Source: Desulfobacterales bacterium (lineage in GTDB: Bacteria > Desulfobacterota > Desulfobacteria > Desulfobacterales > SURF-7). Taken from it: 40,704 bases of DNA. Shown piece after piece: positions 10,205-19,259 of this stretch. The stretch lies in NCBI GenBank assembly GCA_018693105.1, contig JABHLN010000025.1:1-40704 (forward strand). The letters are read 5' to 3'. Every line of letters begins with the position of its first letter. Within the stretch, counting starts at the first letter, position 1. Below the pieces are notes generated by a model. It was not told the origin of the DNA. It saw only the letters and a list, made by a program, of their open reading frames with translations, and made no database searches. Both the position numbers and the translations under genes were made by a program.

Positions 10205-10361
10205 TTAATGGCGTCGTAAAAAGTCTCCATCTACTGCGTTATAGCGTTTAGCCAGACGTTCGACATACTACATGTATGCCTTCACGCCTGGCTAAACGCT
10301 ATGCCTTGTATATGAAGATTTTTACTTAGCCATTGGTTATACTTTTTACAAATTCATCAAT
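10205..10361 (+). repeat. Dispersed palindromic element, full copy 3
   Basis: aatggcgtcgtaaaaagtctccatctactgcgttatagcgtttagccag...ctggctaaacgctatgccttgtatatgaagatttttacttagccattggttatactttttacaaattcatcaa; perfect 15-bp internal stem ATAGCGTTTAGCCAG/CTGGCTAAACGCTAT. Confidence 0.95.
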
Positions 10362-10628
10362 CTTAACAGATAAATCTTGATTTTTTTCCCGTTATACAGA
10401 TTCGAAAATTATACAGAAAAAAACCTTATTTTATTTTCAGCTATACTGTGAAACTTGTCAAGCATATGATACTTTTTTGTATTTGATACTTATTAGAGTT
10501 TGGGATCTTTTTAGCGTTTTTTTGAGGTTCTGCACCCACCACCTAAAGACGATTAGTTGAATTTAAAGAATAGCTTGTGTGGATCGACAACACCGCTATG
10601 TGACAGGTAAATTTTATTTGAGGATGAT

Positions 10629-10650
10629 GACTTTTTTACGAGTTTATCAA
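10629..10650 (-). repeat. Terminus-only remnant of the dispersed element
   Basis: Reverse complement TTGATAAACTCGTAAAAAAGTC versus element end TTGATGAACTCGTAAAAAAGT. Confidence 0.75.
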
Positions 10651-11780
10651 ATAACTATATTAAACAAATACCCCATCAGCAATATTCCACAACTGACAAC
10701 ACTTATGAAAACACCTATCAAGCGGGGTTTAAGCACCTTTCTTAAAATCACCATTTCAGGCAGGGAAAGAGCAATCACACTCATCATAAACGCCAGTACT
10801 GTACCCAGAGCAGCCCCTTTTCCAAGCAGGGCTTCTACAACCGGAATAATCCCGGCAGCATTTGAATACATGGGAACACCCATACCAACTGCAAGGGGAA
10901 CAGACCACCATGAACCTTTTCCCATAACTGATGCCATAAGTCCTTCAGGTACGAATCCGTGAATTACTGCTCCCACAGCAATTCCTAAAATCACATAAAT
11001 CCATACCCGTCCTATGATTTCCACAACGGCATCCCATCCATATATGATACGGTCATTCAGTGTCAGCCTGTCATCAGCAATATTGTCTTCACCTGGATTT
11101 ATTTCCGTTACCCATCCTTCAACATCTTTTTCCATATTCATACGGCCGATAACCCAGCCCGCAAGAATAGCAACGGTCAGCCCTGTCGCCATATATAACG
11201 CAGCCACTTTCCATCCCAGGAGCCCATATAGAAGTCCAAGGGCGATTTCATTTACCATAGGCGCTGCAATCAAAAATGAAAAAGTTACACCAAGCGGCAC
11301 CCCAGCCGCAACAAAGCCAATGAAAAGCGGCACAGCCGAACATGAACAGAAAGGAGTAACAATGCCAAGAAAAGCAGCCATAATATTTCCAAGAAATAAA
11401 TTTCGTCCGGCAAGCATGGCTCGTGTTTTCTCCGGTGTAAAAAAACTGCGTATTATACCAACACCAAAGACAACCAGCAAAAGAAGCATCATTACCTTAG
11501 GCGTATCATAGAGGAAAAATTGAATTGCTCCCCCTATGTGAGACCCTTTTGTTATCGAAAAAAGGTCATAAGTTATCCACGAAGAAATTTGCGGTAAAAA
11601 CCGGTACAACTTCCACCAGAGATAAACAAGAACAATTCCTGAGGTCAAATAAAGATACGGATAACTTCTTGGAACATCAGATTTGCAGCTTTCATCTGAA
11701 TTGCATGAGCTGTCTATTACTTCTTTTGATTCCATTATTAATTCCTTAAATTTTCCAGGAGTTAAATTTGCTGTTTTCAT
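10647..11780 (-). CDS. Permease of the ArsP/UPF0718 (DUF318) family
   Basis: 377 aa, TPFCSCSAVPLFIGFVAAGVPLG and SFLIAAPMVNEIALGLLYGLLGWK motifs; last gene of the ars-type cluster. Confidence 0.88.
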   Translation of the reverse strand: MKTANLTPGKFKELIMESKEVIDSSCNSDESCKSDVPRSYPYLYLTSGIVLVYLWWKLYRFLPQISSWITYDLFSITKGSHIGGAIQFFLYDTPKVMMLLLLVVFGVGIIRSFFTPEKTRAMLAGRNLFLGNIMAAFLGIVTPFCSCSAVPLFIGFVAAGVPLGVTFSFLIAAPMVNEIALGLLYGLLGWKVAALYMATGLTVAILAGWVIGRMNMEKDVEGWVTEINPGEDNIADDRLTLNDRIIYGWDAVVEIIGRVWIYVILGIAVGAVIHGFVPEGLMASVMGKGSWWSVPLAVGMGVPMYSNAAGIIPVVEALLGKGAALGTVLAFMMSVIALSLPEMVILRKVLKPRLIGVFISVVSCGILLMGYLFNIVI

Positions 11781-11921
11781 ATTCCTGAATGGATATTTAT
11801 TAATTATATTTTCTGGATTCCATATCCAAAAACCTTAAAACCAATATAACCGCCAAGCTCATTCCAAGAGACAGCTATACCTGACTGACACAAACTTACA
11901 TCTACACATGTTGTATGTAAA

Positions 11922-13025
11922 TCATGTTCCCGGATTGTCCCGGGGCAGTCTGTTAACATGGCAAATACCTGTTGGTGTTTCGACGGCATAAGTAAAATAT
12001 CTACGTTTAATCCACAAGGCAACACTTACAAGACTGATAAGAACAGGTACTTCCACCAACGGACCGATTACAGCCGCAAACGCCTGTCCCGAATCAATAC
12101 CGAACACTGCAACAGCAACAGCAATGGCAAGTTCAAAATTATTAGAAGCCGCCGTAAAGCTCAGAGTGGCAGATTGTTCGTATGTCGCCCCGACTTTTAT
12201 CGACATAAAAAATGACACAAAAAACATAACTATAAAATAAATGCAGAGAGGAATCGCAATACGAATAACATCAAATGGTAACTGAACAATATATTCACCT
12301 TTCAAAGAAAACATAACCAGTATGGTGAAAAGCAGAGCGATTAAGGTTATGGGGCTTATCCTTGGAATAAATTTCTGTTCATACCATTCTATCCCCATAG
12401 TTTTCAGTCCGATCATACGTGAAATAATACCGGCAATGAAAGGAATACCAAGATATATAAAAACGCTTTCCGCAATCTGTCCTATAGATATATCAACAAT
12501 AACCCCTTTTAATCCAAACCACTGGGGTACTAATGTAATAAAAATATATGCGTACACTGAAAAAAACAGGACCTGAAATATTGAATTAAATGCCACCAAG
12601 CCTGCACAGTATTCCGTATCCCCTGACGCCAGGTCATTCCAGACAATCACCATGGCAATACATCGGGCCAGGCCTATCAAAATAAGTCCCACCATATACT
12701 CATGGTGTCCGGAAAGAAAACAAACCGCCAGTAAAAACATCAGTATGGGGCCTATTATCCAGTTCTGAACAAGTGACAGGGCCAACACTTTATAGTTTCT
12801 AAATACTTCTCCGAGCTGTTCATACTTGACCTTAGCCAGTGGCGGGTACATCATCAATATGAGACCTATGGCTATAGGTATGTTGGTAGTACCCACCTGA
12901 AACCGGTTGATAATATCACGGATTCCGGGATAAAAATATCCTGTTCCCACTCCGATTAACATGGCCATAAAAATCCACAAGGTTAAAAATCTATCCAAAA
13001 AAGAAAGACGTTTATTATGTGACAT
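11922..13025 (-). CDS. ACR3-family arsenite efflux transporter
   Basis: 367 aa; [54 protein letters not shown] are ACR3 hallmarks. Confidence 0.95.
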   Translation of the reverse strand: MSHNKRLSFLDRFLTLWIFMAMLIGVGTGYFYPGIRDIINRFQVGTTNIPIAIGLILMMYPPLAKVKYEQLGEVFRNYKVLALSLVQNWIIGPILMFLLAVCFLSGHHEYMVGLILIGLARCIAMVIVWNDLASGDTEYCAGLVAFNSIFQVLFFSVYAYIFITLVPQWFGLKGVIVDISIGQIAESVFIYLGIPFIAGIISRMIGLKTMGIEWYEQKFIPRISPITLIALLFTILVMFSLKGEYIVQLPFDVIRIAIPLCIYFIVMFFVSFFMSIKVGATYEQSATLSFTAASNNFELAIAVAVAVFGIDSGQAFAAVIGPLVEVPVLISLVSVALWIKRRYFTYAVETPTGICHVNRLPRDNPGT

Positions 13026-13056
13026 ACCCCCCCCATTAATATTTTAATATTTAGTT

Positions 13057-13764
13057 TTATATATTTACAAACGGACTGAGAATAAAATAAGCGCCGAGTA
13101 AACCGATAGTTATACCTGCACCCTTACTAAATATATTGGCTGCCCCTTTCCAGGCATTGTTTTCCATAATATTCCTAACGACTGCCATAGAGCTTCCTGC
13201 AACCATGATCGGAAGGCAATGCCCAATAGCAAATAAAAGTATAAATAAAAAACCGGTTGCCAATTTTTTCTGTATAGTAATAATAGCAAGAATCGGTGCT
13301 ATAAAACCGAATGTACATGATCCGGATAATAAACCATAAGCAAGCCCTAAAACAAAAGCACCAAAGATTCCCTTTAGTTTAAGCCGGTAAAACATTCCTC
13401 CTGACAATCTGAATTTATCCACTCCGAGCATACCTATAGCTACCCAGATCAGTATGCATCCTGTAATAATATTCCAGTAACTGCTTACATCTCCAAGTAT
13501 ACGGCCAAGATAGGCGCAAAGTATGCCGATAAGAGCGATAGTAATAAAAAGGCCTGTAGTAAACATGACAGCGAAGATAGATGCGCTTTTGGAATTGACT
13601 GCTCTATCCTGCCCCCCGACATATGCAACTATAAGAGGAATGGAAGCTATGTGACAAGGACTGAAAATTAAACTTATCATTCCCCAAATAAAACAACCAA
13701 AAGCAGCAATAATCGAACCGGCTGCAATCCATTCATTAACCGTCATAAAAAATGAATCAAGCAT
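13057..13764 (-). CDS. CcdA/DsbD-type cytochrome c biogenesis (thiol-disulfide transport) membrane protein
   Basis: 235 aa; FSPCHIASIPLIVAYVGG and LSGSCTFGFIAPILAII, paired TM cysteines of the CcdA fold. Confidence 0.88.
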   Translation of the reverse strand: MLDSFFMTVNEWIAAGSIIAAFGCFIWGMISLIFSPCHIASIPLIVAYVGGQDRAVNSKSASIFAVMFTTGLFITIALIGILCAYLGRILGDVSSYWNIITGCILIWVAIGMLGVDKFRLSGGMFYRLKLKGIFGAFVLGLAYGLLSGSCTFGFIAPILAIITIQKKLATGFLFILLFAIGHCLPIMVAGSSMAVVRNIMENNAWKGAANIFSKGAGITIGLLGAYFILSPFVNI

Positions 13765-13795
13765 TCGTCACCTTCAAATCAAGCCCACCATATCT

Positions 13796-14179
13796 TTACT
13801 CTACACCCATTTTCTTTAGCTGCTTAATAATTTGCTCTTCACCCAAAAATCCCGAATGGCGATATACTTCTTCCCCATTAAGATCAAAAAATATTTGAGT
13901 TGGAATTCCTCTTATGCCAAAACGGCTTGCCTGGTCACGATTCTTCCAAACATCAATAAAAACAATATCAGCTTTACCGCTGTATACTTTCTCAATCTTC
14001 ACCATAATCGGAGCCATCATTTTACACGGTATACATTTTTCAGCCCCAAGATCGATCATTGTAACCATTCCTTTTTGAGGGAGTTTGCTGTAATCCTGAG
14101 GCTGGTCAATTCCGTAAGCAATGCTGGCTGTAAAAAGAATACAAATAAGAATAGATTTTATTAATGAATTTAACTTCAA
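13796..14179 (-). CDS. Exported thioredoxin-family protein
   Basis: 127 aa; signal peptide then DLGAEKCIPCKMMAPIM (CxxC) and RGIPTQIFFD (cis-Pro). Confidence 0.92.
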   Translation of the reverse strand: MKLNSLIKSILICILFTASIAYGIDQPQDYSKLPQKGMVTMIDLGAEKCIPCKMMAPIMVKIEKVYSGKADIVFIDVWKNRDQASRFGIRGIPTQIFFDLNGEEVYRHSGFLGEEQIIKQLKKMGVE

Positions 14180-14238
14180 TATTATATCCTCCAGGTTTTA
14201 GTATAGCTCCCCCTTTCAGGAGGAACTCCGCAAAGCCT

Positions 14239-14262
14239 CTATATCGTGATATAGCGATATAG
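14239..14262. promoter_or_regulatory. Putative ArsR operator (intergenic, arsR-thioredoxin)
   Basis: ctatatcgtgatatagcgatatag, with palindrome CTATATC-GT-GATATAG and a third half-site; resembles the motif upstream of arsR. Confidence 0.55.
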
Positions 14263-14272
14263 ATAATAAAGA

Positions 14273-14617
14273 TTACTTTTTACATATTTTCTCTCGGTTG
14301 ATTCCAGGCAAAGTTTTTATCAATGCCATCATTTCCGGATCGTAATCAAGCCAATGCTTAAGATTTCCAACCAAATTAGCAGCATAAGCGCTTGCAGAGC
14401 CATCTGTAAGAATATAGTTAACCCACAAACCTTTTTTAAAAGATGAAATCAAGCCGGCTTCTTCGAGGGTTTTTAAATGCTTGCTTGCTGTAGACTGGGC
14501 AATCCCCAATGCTGCCTGAATTTCACAAACACACATAACCCGATGTTGAAGCATCTTCATGATCTTCACTCGTCCTGGATCAGAAAGAGCCTTCATAACT
14601 TTTATAAATTCTTTCAT
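14273..14617 (-). CDS. arsR: ArsR-family metalloregulatory transcriptional repressor
   Basis: 114 aa; RVMCVCEIQAALGIAQSTASKHLKTLEEAGLISSFKKGLWVNYIL, with a CVC motif like the As(III)-binding ELCVC of ArsR. Confidence 0.92.
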   Translation of the reverse strand: MKEFIKVMKALSDPGRVKIMKMLQHRVMCVCEIQAALGIAQSTASKHLKTLEEAGLISSFKKGLWVNYILTDGSASAYAANLVGNLKHWLDYDPEMMALIKTLPGINREKICKK

Positions 14618-14625
14618 AATAACCT

Positions 14626-14642
14626 CATATATCGTTATATAG
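14626..14642. promoter_or_regulatory. Putative ArsR operator just upstream of arsR
   Basis: catatatcgttatatag; shares ATATCGnnATATAG with 14239-14262; about 9 bp upstream of the arsR start codon. Confidence 0.5.
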
Positions 14643-14802
14643 GAATGTATTCATATTATTAACGGATGTCAATATATAATGCAGAAGGAAGGCCAACCGG
14701 ATGAAAGTGAAGAAATGGTAATGATTCGTATATCAAAATGGTAGCTTTATTAAGTGAAATATCTCTAATAGGTTTTTCATTTTTTTGAAATCTTTGAAAA
14801 AG

Positions 14803-14816
14803 TTGACATAAGTCAA
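14803..14816. promoter_or_regulatory. FNR/CRP-family-like palindrome overlapping a possible -35 box
   Basis: TTGAC-ATAA-GTCAA, perfect 5-bp half sites; TTGACA could also be a -35 with -10-like TACAGAT about 16 bp downstream. Confidence 0.4.
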
Positions 14817-14878
14817 TGCATCTGTACAGATTTTACCATATTTATATATATAATATTAACTTAATAAAGGAGATAAAT

Positions 14879-15121
14879 ATGCATGATGGATGCTCACAAT
14901 GCTTTGATAACGGGATGCAGATTGTTGATAAAATAAGAACGATGGGTTTCAACAACACATCGCTTGGAATGCCGCTAGAAATAAAATGCACAAACTGTGA
15001 TATAACCTTTGAAATGAAAACTATGGAATGCACTTGCCCTGATTGCCGGATGGTATTCGGTGTCACGCCTTGTCATTCACACAGTGCCGAGTTTGTATTG
15101 CCGGCAGGGATAGATTATTAG
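14879..15121 (+). CDS. Small cysteine-rich (zinc-ribbon-like) hypothetical protein
   Basis: 80 aa from ATG at 14879 with RBS aaaggag (ORF track start at 14816 is probably too early); CSQC, CTNC, CTCPDC, C-H-S-H. Confidence 0.75.
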   Translation: MHDGCSQCFDNGMQIVDKIRTMGFNNTSLGMPLEIKCTNCDITFEMKTMECTCPDCRMVFGVTPCHSHSAEFVLPAGIDY

Positions 15122-15131
15122 GGATATATTA

Positions 15132-15311
15132 ATGATGAATACTATAAATGAACTTAAGGAAAGACTTGCAGAACTTGACAAATTGATAACAGAAACAAAA
15201 AAAAGACTCCCGGCTCATTCAACAAAGCCACCTGTGATGATGGATTTAATTGATCTTGAAGATGAATATGATAGTGTTTTAGGAAAAATAGAAGACTATA
15301 ACATAAATTGA
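15132..15311 (+). CDS. Small acidic hypothetical protein, 59 aa (below the ORF-track cut-off)
   Basis: MMNTINELKERLAELDKLITETKKRLPAHSTKPPVMMDLIDLEDEYDSVLGKIEDYNIN*, starting 10 bp after the previous stop. Confidence 0.6.
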   Translation: MMNTINELKERLAELDKLITETKKRLPAHSTKPPVMMDLIDLEDEYDSVLGKIEDYNIN

Positions 15312-15320
15312 ATTGAAATC

Positions 15321-15362
15321 GGGGTAAGAGATTTTGACAATCACTCGTTTTTCTCTTACCCC
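15321..15362. terminator. Hairpin/terminator between convergent genes
   Basis: GGGGTAAGAG ... CTCTTACCCC, 10-bp perfect stem with T-rich loop; no strong downstream U-tract. Confidence 0.5.
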
Positions 15363-15436
15363 GGATTGAACTATTGATCACTTGAAAGGTTCTGCACCAG
15401 GCCATGTTTTAGGAAATAATGTCCTCTGATAAAGTT

Positions 15437-17125
15437 TTATTTTCTTTTCCGCATTACCCTTTTTTTACTTTTTACAGATCGTTTTCTTTGGGTTCTCTTT
15501 TGTTCAGCATATTGTACTCTGATATCACGCCCGTCTATCTTTGCACCTTTCATTGATTTTAGTACTTTTTCCGCCACACTTGCATCTACCTCGAAAAAAG
15601 AAAACTCACGTAATATCTCTATCAAGCCGATCTTGTTAGCGCGGATACCCGATTTTTCACATATGACTCTAATAACAGCACCTTTTTCGATATTATCCAT
15701 TTCACCGGCATTCAGAAAAAAACGTTTTGTTGTTCCGGATTTCAAACGATTTTGCTGCCGATCTTTTTTTCGTGGGGACTTACCATCATTTTTTTCTCTC
15801 CGGGTTGCATTTATATCACCGGAATTTTTGTAATAGTCAAGAAAACGGTTAAACTCGACCGAAACAAACTTCTGTATAAGTTCTTCTTTATTTAGGCTTG
15901 CAAGAGTATCATAGACAGGCGGCAGAAATTTTCCTATCTCTTCATGGTTAACATCAACAGTTACCAGTTTTTTTATCATGGAGTAGAGCTGCTTTTCACA
16001 AATTTCATAACCTTCAGGAATTTTTGAATAATTAAATTTTATACGGGCTTTTCGTTCAATGAACTGAAGCTTTTGTCTTTCCTTTATGTTAATTATTGTG
16101 ATGGAGATACCAGTTTTACCGGCCCGTGCAGTCCTGCCGCTCCTATGGGTATAGTTGTCAGGTTCATCAGGAAGTTTGTAGTTTATCACATGGGATATGT
16201 CCTGAACATCTAAGCCCCTTGCGGCAACATCCGTGGCAATGAGAATCTGGATGGATTTTCTCCTGAATCTACCCATGACCTTGTCACGTAATTGCTGGGA
16301 TAGGTCACCGTGCAGAGCATCTGCACTGTAGCCGTCTTTAATGAGTTTTTCTGCTATTTCCTGAGTGTCTTTTCGTGTACGACAAAACACAAGGCCATAA
16401 ATATCAGGGTAAAAATCGATAATTCTTTTTACAGCCTGATACCTGTCTTTTTCCCGTATAATATAATTTACATGCTTTATGTTTTCAGCACCGCTGTTTT
16501 TTTCACCTACAATGATCTCAACCGGCTTATGCATATAATTTTTAGCAATCTTAGCAACTTCTCTCGGCATTGTGGCAGAAAACAACCAGGTCCTTTTATT
16601 TTCAGGCGTTTTATCCAAAATAGCATCAATATCTTCCTGGAATCCCATATTCAGCATTTCATCAGCTTCATCAAGAACTACATAAGCTACTTTAGAAAGT
16701 TTTATTACATTTCTATTCATCAGGTCGAGCAGTCTTCCCGGTGTAGCAACAATAATTTGAACGCCTCTCTGGATCGTACGTATCTGATCCTGAATACTCG
16801 CACCTCCATATACGGCAACAACCTTTGATCTCTTCGTATATTTACAGTAATTTTTAATATCTTTTGTGATTTGCATGCATAGTTCTCTTGTGGGACAGAC
16901 GATAAGTCCTTGAACATGTTTTAAATCAAAATCAATCAGCTGGATCATCGGCAAGCCAAAAGCTGCCGTTTTTCCGGTTCCGGTTTGTGCCAGTCCAACA
17001 AGATCTCTTTCACCACTAATAATTTCAGGAATAGCCTCAGTTTGAATCGGTGTGGGTTCAACAAAGCCAAGCTCACTGACAGCTTTAAGTAACGCGTCAT
17101 TTAAATCTAAATTTTCAAAACTCAT
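15437..17125 (-). CDS. deaD: DEAD-box ATP-dependent RNA helicase (DeaD/CsdA-like, with C-terminal DbpA-type RNA-binding domain)
   Basis: AQTGTGKTAAFGLP, VLDEADEML, FSATMP, HRSGRTARAGKTG; C-terminal region ending in basic tail. Confidence 0.95.
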   Translation of the reverse strand: MSFENLDLNDALLKAVSELGFVEPTPIQTEAIPEIISGERDLVGLAQTGTGKTAAFGLPMIQLIDFDLKHVQGLIVCPTRELCMQITKDIKNYCKYTKRSKVVAVYGGASIQDQIRTIQRGVQIIVATPGRLLDLMNRNVIKLSKVAYVVLDEADEMLNMGFQEDIDAILDKTPENKRTWLFSATMPREVAKIAKNYMHKPVEIIVGEKNSGAENIKHVNYIIREKDRYQAVKRIIDFYPDIYGLVFCRTRKDTQEIAEKLIKDGYSADALHGDLSQQLRDKVMGRFRRKSIQILIATDVAARGLDVQDISHVINYKLPDEPDNYTHRSGRTARAGKTGISITIINIKERQKLQFIERKARIKFNYSKIPEGYEICEKQLYSMIKKLVTVDVNHEEIGKFLPPVYDTLASLNKEELIQKFVSVEFNRFLDYYKNSGDINATRREKNDGKSPRKKDRQQNRLKSGTTKRFFLNAGEMDNIEKGAVIRVICEKSGIRANKIGLIEILREFSFFEVDASVAEKVLKSMKGAKIDGRDIRVQYAEQKRTQRKRSVKSKKRVMRKRK

Positions 17126-17739
17126 ATAGTAACTTTCTTATCTTAAATTGTGAAATAATTAAAAATCCATATTGTGATTGTCATGAAGCTTAAACTTTTT
17201 CCTTAACTCTTTCAATGTTAATTATTAATTTATCCAATAAACACCTAAATCAGCATACATCATAAAAGCTTATATATTTATCCCAAAGTGTAGTTTATGG
17301 TTTAAAGCAATGAGATTTATAAACACCCACGTATTCAAAGAGTCATATATTCAAACGTTTATAGATAAACTATTACATATTGATTTTGGCTTTTTAGCTG
17401 AAGCCTGACCTTTTAAATTGTAAATTTATTATTTAAGTTCAAGGAAGGTAATTCTGCCATTTAGGGGTTAGACCATGCGAACACATTGAGTAACTCAAGG
17501 ATTTATCCGCCTCAGGGGGTTTTGCATTTCTTGACTGACACAGGAATTGGATAAAAAAGAAATGTTTTTGCAAAAGCGCCATACAAACAATTACTTAATT
17601 TCACAGCTGCTTATGCAATACTGATAGTTATTTCATCATAAACAAGATAAATATGTATAGGTAATTTCTTTAAATTCCTCCATTTTAGATTGCTGAACAA
17701 TATCTTGGTATTATATTTTAAAGGTTAACAATAATATTA

Positions 17740-17943
17740 TTATTTTATTTTTCTGACATTAACCGCCTGAGCCCCTCGGTTGGTTTCTCGTATCTCATAT
17801 GAAACACGATCAGTTTTCTGCAAAGTAAAAAAACCATGATCTTTTATACCACTACTGTGCATGAACAGTTCATCATTCTCTTCGGTTTCAATAAAACCAT
17901 AACCTTTTTTTTCGTTGTACCACTTAACTGTTCCTTCTTTCAT
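17740..17943 (-). CDS. Cold-shock domain protein (CspA family)
   Basis: 67 aa; EGTVKWYNEKKGYGFIETEENDELFMHSSGI (RNP1/RNP2 motifs). Confidence 0.95.
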   Translation of the reverse strand: MKEGTVKWYNEKKGYGFIETEENDELFMHSSGIKDHGFFTLQKTDRVSYEIRETNRGAQAVNVRKIK

Positions 17944-18365
17944 ATGTTAAGTCCTTTTTTTTACATATTTTATAAGGGATAATAACCTGCCTTTTCTTAG
18001 AGGATGTATAACAAGAGTATGGTTGTGTGTCAATTTTTAAAAATATTTAGAGTGTTATGAACACTTATTATAGAAAATTTGCAGAAATATTTTGACACCA
18101 ACCTAACATATGTATGGCTGTTGAACTTTTTGGCAGAAGTATTGGTCAAAGTATTTTTTTTACCTGAATTTTCCAGGCATCATACTCACTGATTCAATTC
18201 TTTTAAACATTGTTTTCCCTATTGATTTGATATTTGTTTTATATCAAACTTGACTCATTTGAAATCTTATGTAAATCATTATGCTCAAAAATATTATGAG
18301 TTGAAAAAAATTTACGACAGAACCATTTTTTATAGAACACATTCATTTAATATAAAATCAGGCAC

Positions 18366-18791
18366 ATGCTAAAGATTAAAGATGGAATTGTAATAGGAGA
18401 GGAGGAATTATCTTTCACCTTTTCCCGTAGCAGCAAACCAGGCGGCCAGAATGTCAACAAAATCAGCAGCAGGGTTACGCTTCTATTTGATGTTGTTAAT
18501 TCACCAACCCTTTCGGCAGAGCATAAAAAAAAAATTATTACCCGATTGAAAACAAGAATCAACAAATACGGAGTAATGAGGGTTGTTGCACAAATCCATC
18601 GTAGCCAGGCAGCTAATCGGGAAGTTGTGATTGATCGTTTTATTGAACTTTTGCAGGAATCTCTTAAACCTGTAAAATCCAGGAAAAAGACCAGGGTTTC
18701 GTTTGCTGCAAAAAAGCGACGATTAAACGGGAAAAAGCATCGGGGTAAACTCAAAAAAAAACGTGCAAAACCTGATGTTTGGAACGAATAA
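18366..18791 (+). CDS. arfB: Alternative ribosome-rescue peptidyl-tRNA hydrolase (ArfB/YaeJ)
   Basis: 141 aa; SRSSKPGGQNVNKISSRVTLLFDV (GGQ) with a basic C-terminal tail. Confidence 0.93.
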   Translation: MLKIKDGIVIGEEELSFTFSRSSKPGGQNVNKISSRVTLLFDVVNSPTLSAEHKKKIITRLKTRINKYGVMRVVAQIHRSQAANREVVIDRFIELLQESLKPVKSRKKTRVSFAAKKRRLNGKKHRGKLKKKRAKPDVWNE

Positions 18792-18839
18792 GCCCCAAAC
18801 AATGAAACTGATTGAAAACATTTATATTTGTTCAAATTC

Positions 18840-19226
18840 ATGGAAGAAAAAAAATCTAAAAAAATGAATATACATAAATGGGTAGTTTACCTGGTACGCT
18901 GCTCTGATAAATCATTGTATTGTGGGATAACAAATGATCTGAAAAAGAGACTGGAGGCCCATAATTCGGGTAAAGGGGCTAAATACACAAGGTCTCGTAG
19001 ACCTGTAAAATTAGTTGTCACAAGTTCTGAGATGACTAAGAGTGATGCGCTTAAGCTCGAATACAGAGTGAAACAGGTACCTGCAGACAGAAAATATTAT
19101 GTATTAATAGAAAAAGAAAATGAGATAGTTATGGATCTTAAGGAGACACTTAATGTTGTATCCAGGGATATCAAGGTACTCGCAAACAAAGTTGATGAAC
19201 TCGTAAAAAGCATTAACGATGGGTAA
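18840..19226 (+). CDS. GIY-YIG domain protein (YhbQ-like) with C-terminal extension
   Basis: WVVYLVRCSDKSLYCGITNDLKKRLEAHNSGKGAKYTRSRRPVKLV; start at 18840 or 18828. Last ~11 codons overlap a dispersed-element terminus. Confidence 0.88.
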   Translation: MEEKKSKKMNIHKWVVYLVRCSDKSLYCGITNDLKKRLEAHNSGKGAKYTRSRRPVKLVVTSSEMTKSDALKLEYRVKQVPADRKYYVLIEKENEIVMDLKETLNVVSRDIKVLANKVDELVKSINDG

Positions 19227-19237
19227 GTAGAAATATT
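19192..19237 (-). repeat. Remnant terminus of the dispersed element, inside and just past a CDS
   Basis: ttgatgaactcgtaaaaagcattaacgatgggtaagtagaaatatt versus copy 1 ttgatgaactcgtaaaaaagtataaccgatggctaagtaaaaatctt. Confidence 0.8.
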
Positions 19238-19259
19238 AATGAAGGGGGTATGATACAAT

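Noticed and set aside
16310-16828. 172-aa plus-strand ORF opposite the DEAD-box helicase gene
   Set aside because: Antisense to conserved helicase motifs; no domain signal.
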